Source of the DNA: Flavobacterium sp. UGB4466
Lineage (GTDB): Bacteria > Bacteroidota > Bacteroidia > Flavobacteriales > Flavobacteriaceae
Reading direction: 5' to 3'
DNA length: 64,000 bases
NCBI RefSeq assembly: GCF_903469665.1
Contig: NZ_CAGKLC010000003.1
Coordinates: forward strand, 58,566-122,565
Shown here: positions 8,835-16,636 of the stretch, piece after piece
Layout of the letters: every line of letters starts with the position of its first letter
Position numbering within the stretch: the stretch's first letter is position 1
Position numbers and translations under genes: made by a program
The notes under the pieces: model-generated
Seen by the model: the letters and a program-made list of their open reading frames with translations, nothing else
Told to the model about the DNA's origin: nothing
The model's database searches: none

Positions 8835-9091
8835 AAAATCATTCCTTTTTTCAAACCTTTATCAGTATCTTTCTTTTGTTGAAGATTTCGAATGATCTTA
8901 ATTTCTCCATTTGGGAGCCTTTCAATTATTTTTCTGTCTGATATTGATTTTATAGTTAGTCCCAAAGCTTTAGATTCTCTAATGGCATAACTTGAACTTC
9001 TCGAAGCAGATCTTATTAGAATATCTGTTTCATTAGCGCTAAGTTTTTCTTTATGTTGCTTTATTACAAAGCGGGCGATCTTATTTCTCAT
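8822..9091 (-). CDS. small protein upstream of zeta-like gene, candidate antitoxin
   Basis: Basic 89-residue protein. I see no named domain. It contains IRSASRSSSYAIRESKALG and a short KIIERLPNGEIKIIR stretch. It precedes the zeta-like gene and overlaps it by 13 nt, which suggests translational coupling. It has its own -7 element 27 nt upstream. An antitoxin role is inferred only from position, size and coupling. It lacks the obvious helix-turn-helix of PezA-like antitoxins. Confidence 0.65.
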   Translation of the reverse strand: MRNKIARFVIKQHKEKLSANETDILIRSASRSSSYAIRESKALGLTIKSISDRKIIERLPNGEIKIIRNLQQKKDTDKGLKKGMILCRK

Positions 9092-9117
9092 GACTTACTT
9101 AAAAAGAAGTTTATTGT

Positions 9118-9125
9118 CAAATTTA
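9118..9125 (-). promoter_or_regulatory. -7 promoter element of the cassette (TAAATTTG)
   Basis: The reverse complement reads TAAATTTG, 27 nt upstream of the small gene. A CAA (TTG on minus) occurs 23 nt further, slightly too far for an ideal -33. It suggests that the cassette carries its own promoter. Confidence 0.5.
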
Positions 9126-9172
9126 CGATTTTTTTATCTGATTCTAAACAATTAAACAACGTGTAAGAACTC

Positions 9173-9221
9173 CATTTAATTCAGAAAAAATTTGCAAATT
9201 TTAGGGCAAAGGTACAATAGC
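9173..9221. repeat. 49-bp direct repeat, copy 2
   Basis: Perfect copy of 8028-8076. It lies upstream of plsC and is probably the original rnpA-proximal or duplicated target sequence. It contains an unused minus-strand ATG and a -7 element. Confidence 0.95.
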
Positions 9222-9274
9222 ACCAGAAAAACGGTTATTGTTTTCAATTTTTATACCGCTAAATATTTATTTAT

Positions 9275-9282
9275 TACTTTTG
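9275..9282 (+). promoter_or_regulatory. plsC -7 promoter element (TACTTTTG)
   Basis: Exact TAnnTTTG match 18 nt before the ATG at 9301. It supports that ATG over an upstream in-frame TTG at 9238, which would lie upstream of the transcript. Confidence 0.5.
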
Positions 9283-9300
9283 GGCATTAATTTTTTAAGC

Positions 9301-10041
9301 ATGCAAAAGATAATTTCGTACCCCATTTCCGTAATTTATTACTTGTGTTTTGGTTTTTGTCTGGCGGTATTTCACCCGATACAATGGTTCTGCCTGAATG
9401 TTTTTGGGTACCAGGCGCATAAAAAAAGCGTAGATTATCTGAATTTCTTCCTGTTAAGATGTACCAATCTGGTGGGAACAAGGTACACTGTTACCGGAGT
9501 AGCCGATATACCAAAGGGAGTTCCAATCATTTTTGTTGCAAATCACCAAAGTATGTACGATATCGTAACAATGATTTGGTACTTTAGACGATTTCATTGT
9601 AAATTTGTAAGTAAGAAAGAGTTAGGAAGCGGAATTCCGAGTGTGTCTTTTAATTTACGCCACGGAGGATCTGTCTTAATCGACCGAAAAGACCCTAAAC
9701 AAGCGATTCCGGTAATCAAAGGCTTGTCTGAATATATCGAAAAAAATACCAGAGCTGCTGTAATTTTTCCTGAAGGAACAAGAAGTAAAACAGGAAAGCC
9801 CAAAGAATTTGCACAAAGCGGTTTAAAAATCTTATGTAAATATGCACCGTCTGCTTATGTAGTGCCGGTAAGTATCAATAATTCATGGAAAATGGTTCGT
9901 TTTGGAATGTTTCCGGTTGGATTAGGAAATCATTTAACCTTTACAGCACATAAAGCAATGGCCGTAAAAGATTATGATTTTGCCGATTTAATGGCTTTGA
10001 CAGAAAAAGCGGTGGTAGAAGGAGTAAATGAGTATAAATAG
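9301..10041 (+). CDS. plsC: 1-acyl-sn-glycerol-3-phosphate acyltransferase
   Basis: Protein of 246 residues. It has an N-terminal membrane segment (about 8-28), the PlsC catalytic box NHQSMYD (HX4D), and the substrate-binding box FPEGTRSKTG. The enzyme adds the second acyl chain to lysophosphatidic acid at the inner membrane. The reading frame is open further upstream to a TTG at 9238, but ATG 9301 gives the normal N-terminus and fits the -7 element at 9275. It precedes an acyl-ACP desaturase by 50 nt, a sensible lipid-synthesis pair. Confidence 0.9.
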   Translation: MQKIISYPISVIYYLCFGFCLAVFHPIQWFCLNVFGYQAHKKSVDYLNFFLLRCTNLVGTRYTVTGVADIPKGVPIIFVANHQSMYDIVTMIWYFRRFHCKFVSKKELGSGIPSVSFNLRHGGSVLIDRKDPKQAIPVIKGLSEYIEKNTRAAVIFPEGTRSKTGKPKEFAQSGLKILCKYAPSAYVVPVSINNSWKMVRFGMFPVGLGNHLTFTAHKAMAVKDYDFADLMALTEKAVVEGVNEYK

Positions 10042-10091
10042 ATTTTTGTTGTAGTACAAACGAAAACTTAAATCCCAATCTTAAATAAGTA

Positions 10092-11084
10092 ATGTCTATA
10101 AAAAACATTAGATTAGAAGTAATGCAGTTTTTGGAAAAAAACGTGGATAGCTTCGTTGAACAGTATTTAATTCCAGTGGAAAAAATTTGGCAGCCGTCAG
10201 ACTTTTTGCCTAATTCTGAAGGAGAAAATTTCTTTGAGGAGGTAAAAGAGTTACGTGAAATTGCTAAAGAATTGCCTTATGATTTCTGGGTAACTTTAGT
10301 GGGGGATACCATCACTGAAGAAGCTTTGCCAACATATGAGTCATGGTTAATGGATGTAGAAGGAGTCAATCAGATAGAAAACGGTGGAAATGGCTGGTCG
10401 AAATGGATCAGACAATGGACCGGAGAAGAAAATCGCCACGGAGACCTTTTAAATAAATACTTGTATTTGTCCGGTCGTGTAAACATGCGTGAAATCGAAA
10501 TGACTACTCAGCATTTAATCAACGACGGTTTTGATATTGGAACCGGATCTGATCCGTACAAAAACTTTGTGTACACCAGCTTCCAGGAATTGGCTACTTA
10601 TGTGTCGCACAACAGAGTGGCACAAATGGCAAAGAAATTTGGTGATAACAAACTGTCTAAAATGTGTAAAATGATTGCAGGCGACGAAATGCGTCACCAT
10701 CATGCTTACAGCGAGTTTGTTACCCGTATTTTTGCTGTTGATCCAAGTGAAATGATGTTGGCGTTTCAATACATGATGAAACAAAAAATCGTGATGCCGG
10801 CGCACTTTTTAAGAGAATCAGGTCAGAAAATAAGCAGTGCTTTTGAGCAGTTTTCAGATTCAGCACAACGTATAGGGGTGTACACCGCTAACGATTATGT
10901 TGATATTATGCAAAAGCTAATCAACAAATGGGAAATTGATAAAATTTCAAATTTGACAGACGAAGCAGAGAAAGCGCGTGATTACCTGATGAAATTACCA
11001 GCTCGTATGGCAAGAATTTCTGAAAGACTTGTAATTCCTGCAGAATCTCATATCTTTAAATGGGTTGAGCCTGCCAGATTGTAA
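10092..11084 (+). CDS. acyl-ACP desaturase (ferritin-like diiron)
   Basis: Protein of 330 residues of the soluble stearoyl-ACP desaturase family. The two diiron motifs are visible: EENRH at 112-116 and DEMRH at 198-202, with DFWVTLVGD in the N-terminal part. It would introduce a double bond into acyl chains on acyl carrier protein, using O2 and ferredoxin. It lies 50 nt downstream of plsC and is probably co-transcribed, coupling unsaturation to phospholipid assembly. A hairpin with a T-run follows. There is no sign of truncation. Confidence 0.9.
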   Translation: MSIKNIRLEVMQFLEKNVDSFVEQYLIPVEKIWQPSDFLPNSEGENFFEEVKELREIAKELPYDFWVTLVGDTITEEALPTYESWLMDVEGVNQIENGGNGWSKWIRQWTGEENRHGDLLNKYLYLSGRVNMREIEMTTQHLINDGFDIGTGSDPYKNFVYTSFQELATYVSHNRVAQMAKKFGDNKLSKMCKMIAGDEMRHHHAYSEFVTRIFAVDPSEMMLAFQYMMKQKIVMPAHFLRESGQKISSAFEQFSDSAQRIGVYTANDYVDIMQKLINKWEIDKISNLTDEAEKARDYLMKLPARMARISERLVIPAESHIFKWVEPARL

Positions 11085-11149
11085 AGTACAGATTTCTGAT
11101 TTTAGAGTTTAGATTTGTAAAACTTTAAGCAGAATAGCTGAAAAACATA

Positions 11150-11195
11150 TTGTTGATTGTTGAAGTTTCAAAGCTTTGACAATCAACAATTTTTA
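11150..11195 (+). terminator. terminator after the desaturase gene
   Basis: Stem TTGTTGATTGT (11150-11160) pairs perfectly with 11179-11189, followed by TTTTTATTT. Confidence 0.8.
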
Positions 11196-11272
11196 TTTAA
11201 AGTACAAAATACCAGAGTAAATCTTTTTCACCTGCTTGAGGTGTATGACATTTACCGCAAACTATAAATACT

Positions 11273-11926
11273 ATGAATAACTCCGAACTTATAAATAAAA
11301 CGATTGCTTTTGTAAAAGAGAAATTAAACGATGCCGAAGGTGGGCACGATTGGTTTCATATTGAACGTGTTTATAAAAATGCACTTTTAATTGCCAAAGG
11401 AACTGACTGTGATCTTGCCATAGTGCAATTGGGAGCTTTGCTTCATGATATTGCCGACAGTAAATTCCACAATGGAGATGAGACCATTGGCCCTAAAACA
11501 GCTCGTTTATTTCTGGAATCAGAGAAAGTTGCAGAGGAAATAATTCAACATGTGGTAAACATCATCGAAAACATCTCCTATAAGGGCGGAAATTTTGAAA
11601 AGAGGTTTTCTTCTGTAGAATTAGATATCGTTCAGGATGCGGACCGTTTAGACGCAATTGGAGCCATTGGAGTAGCAAGAGCATTTAACTATGGCGGATT
11701 TAAAAACAGAACGCTTTATGATCCTGCAATTGCACCCGTAACCAATATGACAAAAGAGGAATACAAAAAGAATACGGCACCAACGATCAATCATTTTTAT
11801 GAAAAGCTTTTGCTTTTGAAGGATAAGATGAATACCGAAACCGGTAAGCAAATTGCCGCAGAAAGACATCGTTTTATGGAAACATTCCTGGCACAGTTTT
11901 ATGCGGAATGGGAGGGGGCTAAGTAG
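11273..11926 (+). CDS. HD-domain phosphohydrolase
   Basis: Protein of 217 residues. The HD metal-binding signature is visible: HDWFH at 25-29 (first His) and LLHDIAD with the HD pair at 58-59. A histidine (VVNIIENISY context) and an Asp (DIVQDADRLDAIG) follow. This matches the YedJ-like HD superfamily of uncertain substrate, probably a nucleotide or other phosphate ester. It is cytoplasmic. It converges with the feo operon, with a long hairpin between them. Confidence 0.85.
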   Translation: MNNSELINKTIAFVKEKLNDAEGGHDWFHIERVYKNALLIAKGTDCDLAIVQLGALLHDIADSKFHNGDETIGPKTARLFLESEKVAEEIIQHVVNIIENISYKGGNFEKRFSSVELDIVQDADRLDAIGAIGVARAFNYGGFKNRTLYDPAIAPVTNMTKEEYKKNTAPTINHFYEKLLLLKDKMNTETGKQIAAERHRFMETFLAQFYAEWEGAK

Positions 11927-11955
11927 AGATTTTTTTCCGCCGAGACACACTAAGA

Positions 11956-12005
11956 AAACACAAAGCTTCACAAAGGATTTACAATCTTTGTGAAGCTTTG
12001 TGTTT
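11956..12005. terminator. 20-bp perfect hairpin between convergent genes
   Basis: Arms 11956-11975 and 11986-12005 are perfect complements with a 10-nt loop; the core word is AAAGCTTCACAAAG. It is placed to terminate both the HD gene and the feo operon. A further partial copy (GTGAAGCTTTGCG) follows at about 12011, so it also belongs to the word-like intergenic repeats. Confidence 0.75.
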
Positions 12006-12034
12006 ATTTGGTGAAGCTTTGCGAAATAATTCAC

Positions 12035-12157
12035 TCATGAACATCCGCAATTATGATCCCCACAGTCTTTTTTCTTCTTAGATTTCCAAAAGAACTTTTT
12101 GATGAGGTACCCAACGGCAATGAATAATATGATAAAAGCGATAATTTCCTGTACCAT
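12035..12157 (-). CDS. FeoB-associated Cys-rich membrane protein
   Basis: Small 40-residue protein read directly from the minus strand. It starts MVQEIIAFIILFIAVGY, a single transmembrane helix, followed by a Lys-rich stretch (KSKKKK) and a Cys/His tail DCGDHNCGCS. This is the known layout of the small Cys-rich proteins encoded after feoB in Bacteroidota. It starts 6 nt after the feoB stop codon. A role in Fe2+ handling or FeoB assembly is inferred from position and the metal-binding tail. Confidence 0.85.
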   Translation of the reverse strand: MVQEIIAFIILFIAVGYLIKKFFWKSKKKKDCGDHNCGCS

Positions 12158-12163
12158 GATCGT

Positions 12164-14263
12164 TTATTTTAAAAGTTGATACGCTATTAATGCAACAAAA
12201 TAGGCAAGACCACTCATCAGGACAAGCTGCATGGCAGGCCATTTCCAGGAATTGGTTTCCTTCTTGGTGATGGCGAGCGTACTGGCACATTGCATCGCAA
12301 AAGCATAAAAGAGCAATAATGAGATACCGGAGGCAAAATTAAATATTTTATGACCCGTTTCCGGATTGATCTCTTCCTGCATTTTACTTCTTATGGTAGA
12401 TTCGTTATCCGTGTCTCCAACACTGTATATGGTTGCAAGAGTTCCCACGAACACTTCACGCGCGGCAAAGGAACTGATTAACGCAATTCCGATTTTCCAG
12501 TCGTAACCTAAAGGCGAAATAACAGGCTCTATGGCTCTTCCCATCAAACCGATATAGGAATTTTCCAGTTTTTGAGAAGCGACTTCATTTTCAAACTGAG
12601 TTTCGTCTAAAGTAGTATCTGCAAATCTCTCTTTTACAATAGTCTCGGCTTCATTAAAATCTTTTCCGGGACCATACGAAGCTAAAAACCATAAGATCAC
12701 AGATATGGCTAAGATAATTTTACCGGCACCCACTACGAAAGCTTTTGTTTTCTCCACAACATTAATCGCAACGTTTTTGAACAGCGGCAATTTATAACTT
12801 GGCATTTCTACCACAAAATAGGTCTTCGAACTAATCTTCAGTATTTTGTCCAGGATATAAGAAGCAAGAATTGCAGTTGCAAAACCTAGTAAATACAATA
12901 ACATCAAAGCTAATCCCTGCATGTTTAAGATTCCAAAAAGGCGTTCGTCCGGAATTACCAATGAAATAATGATCGTGTAAACAGGCAGTCTGGCCGAGCA
13001 GGTAGTAAAAGGAGTTACCAGAATTGTAATCAGTCGTTCTTTCCAGTTTTCGATATTTCGGGTAGCCATAATGGCCGGAATAGCACAGGCCGTTCCTGAA
13101 ATTAAAGGCACGACACTCTTTCCGGACAAACCAAATTTTCGCATGATTTTATCCATCAAAAAGACCACACGGCTCATATAACCACTTTCTTCTAAAATCG
13201 AAATGAACAGAAACAGAAAGGCAATTTGTGGAATAAAAATGATCACACCGCCAATTCCCGGTACAATTCCCTGAGAAAGTAAGTCGGTGAGAATTCCGCT
13301 TGGCAGTTCTGCGGCAACCCAGCTGCTTAAGGAAGCAAAAGAGCTGTCTATGAAATCCATAGGAATAGTTGACCAACTGAAAATAGACTGGAAGATCAGA
13401 AATAAAATAGCCAGGAAAATGACATAACCCCAAACTTTATGGGTTAAAACACGATCCAGTTTCGCTCTGATATCCTTCGCCATTGAGGCATCTACTTTTA
13501 AACCTTCTTTTAAAACATCGTTTATAAACTGATATCGCTTGATCGTTTCTTTTTGCTGTAAGCGTTTTAGTTCCGAATGCGACTTGGTAAAAGTACTTCT
13601 GATTTCATTACGATCCAGGTTCGAAAAATTCACATCCTGCGTAATTACCAGCCAAAGTTTGTACAACAACTGATTCGGAAAAGCTTCCTGTAGTTTTTCA
13701 AAATACGCCTGATCAATAACTGATGCGTTCAGGCAAGGCTCGTGCGGAATATTTTTATACGAAACAATTAGTTCTTTCAGTTCTTCAATTCCCAAACCTT
13801 TTCGGGAACTTACCAAAGCAATTTTTGTTTTTAGTTTTTCCTCCAGATACGGAATATCCAAAGTAATACCCTTGCTTTCCATGCGGTCTGACATGTTAAT
13901 GACCAGAATTGTCGGAATTTCAAGATCTTTAATTTGAGTGTAAATCAGTAAATTACGTTTCAGATTTTCGACATCTGTAACCACTACCGCTACATCCGGA
14001 TATAATTTGTCGTTTTTGTTCAATAACAATTCGATAACCACACTTTCGTCCATAGAACTGGCATTCAGACTATAGGTTCCCGGCAAATCCAGAATGTTGG
14101 CTTTGATATTGTGTGGTAACTTACAGAAACCGATTTTTTTCTCAACGGTAATTCCGGGATAATTCCCAACCTGTTGATTTAATCCGGTTAGCTGATTGAA
14201 AACAGAAGTTTTTCCGGTATTCGGATTCCCAATAAGGGCGACGTTGATATTTTGAATGCTCAT
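12164..14263 (-). CDS. feoB: ferrous iron transport protein B
   Basis: Protein of 699 residues, close to normal length. The N-terminal G domain has G1 GNPNTGKT at 12-19, DLPGTYSL (G3) near 59, and NMSD (G4). The C-terminal half has two Gate domains, with helices such as WGYVIFLAILFLIFQSIF and SGTACAIPAIMATRNI. It imports Fe2+ across the inner membrane. Its start overlaps the feoA stop by one base (TAATG), indicating translational coupling. Confidence 0.97.
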   Translation of the reverse strand: MSIQNINVALIGNPNTGKTSVFNQLTGLNQQVGNYPGITVEKKIGFCKLPHNIKANILDLPGTYSLNASSMDESVVIELLLNKNDKLYPDVAVVVTDVENLKRNLLIYTQIKDLEIPTILVINMSDRMESKGITLDIPYLEEKLKTKIALVSSRKGLGIEELKELIVSYKNIPHEPCLNASVIDQAYFEKLQEAFPNQLLYKLWLVITQDVNFSNLDRNEIRSTFTKSHSELKRLQQKETIKRYQFINDVLKEGLKVDASMAKDIRAKLDRVLTHKVWGYVIFLAILFLIFQSIFSWSTIPMDFIDSSFASLSSWVAAELPSGILTDLLSQGIVPGIGGVIIFIPQIAFLFLFISILEESGYMSRVVFLMDKIMRKFGLSGKSVVPLISGTACAIPAIMATRNIENWKERLITILVTPFTTCSARLPVYTIIISLVIPDERLFGILNMQGLALMLLYLLGFATAILASYILDKILKISSKTYFVVEMPSYKLPLFKNVAINVVEKTKAFVVGAGKIILAISVILWFLASYGPGKDFNEAETIVKERFADTTLDETQFENEVASQKLENSYIGLMGRAIEPVISPLGYDWKIGIALISSFAAREVFVGTLATIYSVGDTDNESTIRSKMQEEINPETGHKIFNFASGISLLLFYAFAMQCASTLAITKKETNSWKWPAMQLVLMSGLAYFVALIAYQLLK

Positions 14264-14502
14264 TACAAATTGGTTTTGATAAGTTCAACTTCAATTTCAC
14301 GAGCAGTTTCAACGCGAATGGCTACATGTGAGCCATTAATGTCTAAATACAGGGGGTCGCCAAAAGGCGCAATTTGCAGTAATTCAACTAAGTTGCCCGG
14401 CAAACAACCCATTTCTAGTAGTTTTAGAGGAATAAGATCGATATCAAAATCTTTGATAATGGCTTTTTCGCCTTTTTTCAGAGTGTGGATAGTATTTTGC
14501 AA
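14263..14502 (-). CDS. feoA: ferrous iron transport protein A
   Basis: Protein of 79 residues, a single SH3-like FeoA domain (GEKAIIKDFD, LLEMGCLPGN, DPLYLDINGSHVAIRV). It works with FeoB in Fe2+ uptake in the cytoplasm. It is the first gene of the feoA-feoB-Cys-rich operon, with a good promoter just upstream. No Fur or DtxR palindrome was recognised by eye in the upstream region. Confidence 0.95.
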   Translation of the reverse strand: MQNTIHTLKKGEKAIIKDFDIDLIPLKLLEMGCLPGNLVELLQIAPFGDPLYLDINGSHVAIRVETAREIEVELIKTNL

Positions 14503-14527
14503 GCTTATTTAGATTGAATTTAGATTG

Positions 14528-14556
14528 CAAAAATAGGCAATTATTCTTTATTTCAA
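14528..14556 (-). promoter_or_regulatory. feoA promoter (-7 TATTTTTG, -33 TTG)
   Basis: On the minus strand, TATTTTTG (complement of 14528-14535) lies 18 nt from TTG (complement of 14554-14556). This is near-ideal Bacteroidota -33/-7 spacing, about 26 nt upstream of the feoA ATG. Confidence 0.65.
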
Positions 14557-14648
14557 GGTATTTAACACTTGCGGAAATGCTAAATCTTTCTAAAAATAAG
14601 GGATTTTAGACTGAATTTAATGAATTTCGCGATTGTTCTTTTGAGGGA

Positions 14649-15314
14649 CTACTCCTGGCACAGAAAATTAATGTCTTCTAAAAGACGTTTAATTTCTTCT
14701 TTATTTGTTCCGTCATAAAAACCACGAACACGTCTTTTTTGATCCACCAAAACAAAATTCTCGGTATGCACCATATCGTAAAGCTGATCAGGACGTCCGA
14801 GTTTTACAGCTAGATATGATTTTCGTGCCATCGTATAAATTTCTTTTTTATCGCCCGTAACCAGATTCCATTTACTGTCGACCACAGCATGTTTTATAGC
14901 ATAGGCTTTCAGTACGGGAATACTGTCAACCTCAGGAAATACTGTATGAGAAAGCAGCATCACTTTCGGATTGCTTAAAACTGCTTTTTGAACATCCTCC
15001 AGATTGGTCGTCATTTTTGGGCAGATTGAACCGCAGGTGGTGAAAAAAAAGTCGGCCACATATATTTTTCCTTCGTAATTCTTCTGGGTAATAGTATCTC
15101 CGTTTTGATTCACAAACGAAAAATCGGCAATTGTATGGTATTTGCTTTTATATTGAACCGTGCTGTCTACCAGTTCCGGATTTACATCGGCAGGATTGTA
15201 AATAGGTAACGTTTTTTGCGGTTTTAAAGCCGAGTAAAATAAAGATATTGTAACGGTTGAAAATACAATAAGAACAATAAAGAATTTACGGTATTTGTAT
15301 AGAAAAGATTTCAT
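14649..15314 (-). CDS. SCO1/SenC family copper protein
   Basis: Protein of 221 residues with an N-terminal membrane anchor (about 11-29) and a thioredoxin-like SCO domain. The copper-binding CxxxC is TTCGSICPKM (Cys94, Cys98) and the conserved His is in DMVHTENF (His183). Such proteins deliver copper to cytochrome oxidase or handle thiol redox outside the cytoplasm. No oxidase genes are adjacent. It is separated from the feo operon by about 150 nt holding the feoA promoter. Confidence 0.9.
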   Translation of the reverse strand: MKSFLYKYRKFFIVLIVFSTVTISLFYSALKPQKTLPIYNPADVNPELVDSTVQYKSKYHTIADFSFVNQNGDTITQKNYEGKIYVADFFFTTCGSICPKMTTNLEDVQKAVLSNPKVMLLSHTVFPEVDSIPVLKAYAIKHAVVDSKWNLVTGDKKEIYTMARKSYLAVKLGRPDQLYDMVHTENFVLVDQKRRVRGFYDGTNKEEIKRLLEDINFLCQE

Positions 15315-15401
15315 AAAAGCAATTTGGGTGCAAAAATACGAAAAGCACTTCTCAAAATCCTAAGAGCGCTTAGTTTTTAACAGGTTATAGGGAGTAAAAA
15401 A

Positions 15402-15480
15402 GGGCTGAAAGCCCAAAAGCACGAGCATGGCGCAACGCGCTATGTATGAATAATAATAATACCCAATGCCCTGTAAGGGC
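15402..15480. repeat. REP-like palindromes (GCAACGCGC family), copy B
   Basis: Three palindromes: GGGCTgaaAGCCC (15402-15414), a 19-mer with core GCAACGCGCTATG (15426-15444), and GCCCTgtaAGGGC (15468-15480). They match the units at 1011-1064, in a gap between two minus-strand genes. Confidence 0.7.
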
Positions 15481-15511
15481 TAAAGCAGATTGACACCAAT
15501 AAACAAATTTT

Positions 15512-16510
15512 TTATTTTTTGGTTTTCCGAATAGTCTTATTTACCAAATACAGTCCCGTTAAGGTTACGATGGTACCAATCGCGATCGCCTGCGTAAGGG
15601 TTTCTCCAAAGATGAACGAGCCTAAAATCATCGCAACAATTGGATTGATGTACACATAAATACTGCTGATCTCTGTTGGAAGATGCTGCAGCGAATAGAT
15701 AAAAGCGATGAAAGTTAAAACCGACCCAATAAGAACCAGATAGGCAATAGACCACAAAGAAGGCAGTGGAATTTCGCTTAGGGGAATATTAACTCCTGCA
15801 GCTTCCGTAACTCCAAAAAGAAAAACACTGGAAATCAGCATTTGCAACCCTAAACTGAAATAGGGGTTAAAACTGGATGCTTGTTTCTTTGTTTCGAGTA
15901 TTCCGAAAGCCCAGGTTATGGTAGAAGCCGTCATCAGTATAATTCCAAATTGAAAATCAGGTCGGAGAAAATCAGAGATATAGTCCATAAAAATAATACA
16001 GACCCCTCCAAAACTGATCAGGATGCCTATCAAAGCCATTTTGGCAATTTTTTGACCGTTAAAGAAGTTGATGATAATAATCCAGATCGGAAATAAAGCA
16101 CTAATGATCGCTCCAAGTCCACTGCTCATGTATTTTACACCCCAGGTGCTTAAACCGTTGCTGCATACAAAATTCAAAAAGGACAAAATTAGGATCGTAC
16201 GCCACTGTCTGCCTTTTGGCCAGGGCTGTTTTTTCAGAAGAAAATATCCGACATATAAAATTCCGCCTAAAAACTGACGAATGGTGGCCAGCTGTAAAGC
16301 AGGCATGTGTTTTACGCCTTCTTTAGAGGCCAGCCAGGTGGTTCCCCAAAAAAAACTTACCCAGCATAAAGCCAAAATCGGTAATCCGATAGCTTCAATT
16401 TTTCCTGAAACGGCATTTTGAATTTTTGCTTTCACTTTTATTTCAATTCGGTGTAACAAATATTCGAAAAAGTATTCTAATATAGAGTTAAAAACCGATG
16501 ATAAAAACAT
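15512..16510 (-). CDS. EamA/DMT-family transporter
   Basis: Integral membrane protein of 332 residues with about ten hydrophobic helices arranged as two EamA repeats (first from about 45, second from about 190). Motifs include SFFWGTTWLASKEG and LPTEISSIYVYINPIVAMILGS. The family exports metabolites or amino acids; the substrate here is not known. The first 40 residues are unusual (amphipathic, then basic), so the true start may be further downstream. Confidence 0.85.
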   Translation of the reverse strand: MFLSSVFNSILEYFFEYLLHRIEIKVKAKIQNAVSGKIEAIGLPILALCWVSFFWGTTWLASKEGVKHMPALQLATIRQFLGGILYVGYFLLKKQPWPKGRQWRTILILSFLNFVCSNGLSTWGVKYMSSGLGAIISALFPIWIIIINFFNGQKIAKMALIGILISFGGVCIIFMDYISDFLRPDFQFGIILMTASTITWAFGILETKKQASSFNPYFSLGLQMLISSVFLFGVTEAAGVNIPLSEIPLPSLWSIAYLVLIGSVLTFIAFIYSLQHLPTEISSIYVYINPIVAMILGSFIFGETLTQAIAIGTIVTLTGLYLVNKTIRKTKK

Positions 16511-16603
16511 GAAAATATTTGAGAAGATCTATTTTGATGTTATAATATTGGAGTTTTTACAATTATTTTAAAAAATTTAACATTACGTTCCGGATATTAG
16601 GAA

Positions 16604-16611
16604 TACGTTTG
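16604..16611 (+). promoter_or_regulatory. -7 element of first M13 gene (TACGTTTG)
   Basis: TAnnTTTG match 26 nt before the ATG. The surrounding sequence (AAAAATTTAACAT upstream) is conserved in front of the second M13 gene, so the promoter was duplicated with the gene. Confidence 0.6.
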
Positions 16612-16636
16612 TACAACCACCAAAACTTAAATATAA

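Larger units (their letters stand above)
8077..9221. mobile_element. 1.15-kb two-gene insertion (cassette plus one 49-bp repeat copy)
   Basis: The segment between the two 49-bp repeats contains only two co-directional genes, a zeta-like P-loop protein and a small upstream protein with its own -7 element. The repeat copies are a duplication of rnpA upstream DNA. Removing 8077-9221 would restore a simple rnpA/plsC divergent intergenic region. No transposase, integrase or terminal inverted repeats were seen. The size and long duplicated target resemble the insertion-with-long-target-duplication pattern reported for selfish gene pairs such as restriction-modification genes. The mobility is inferred. 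Confidence 0.7.

Noticed and set aside
9238..9300. Upstream extension of plsC from a TTG at 9238
   Set aside because: A good -7 element at 9275-9282 would place the transcript start downstream of it, and ATG 9301 gives the usual PlsC N-terminus.
13149..13433. Overlapping open frames inside feoB and other large genes
   Set aside because: They lie in other frames of well-supported genes and have no motif, start context or promoter.
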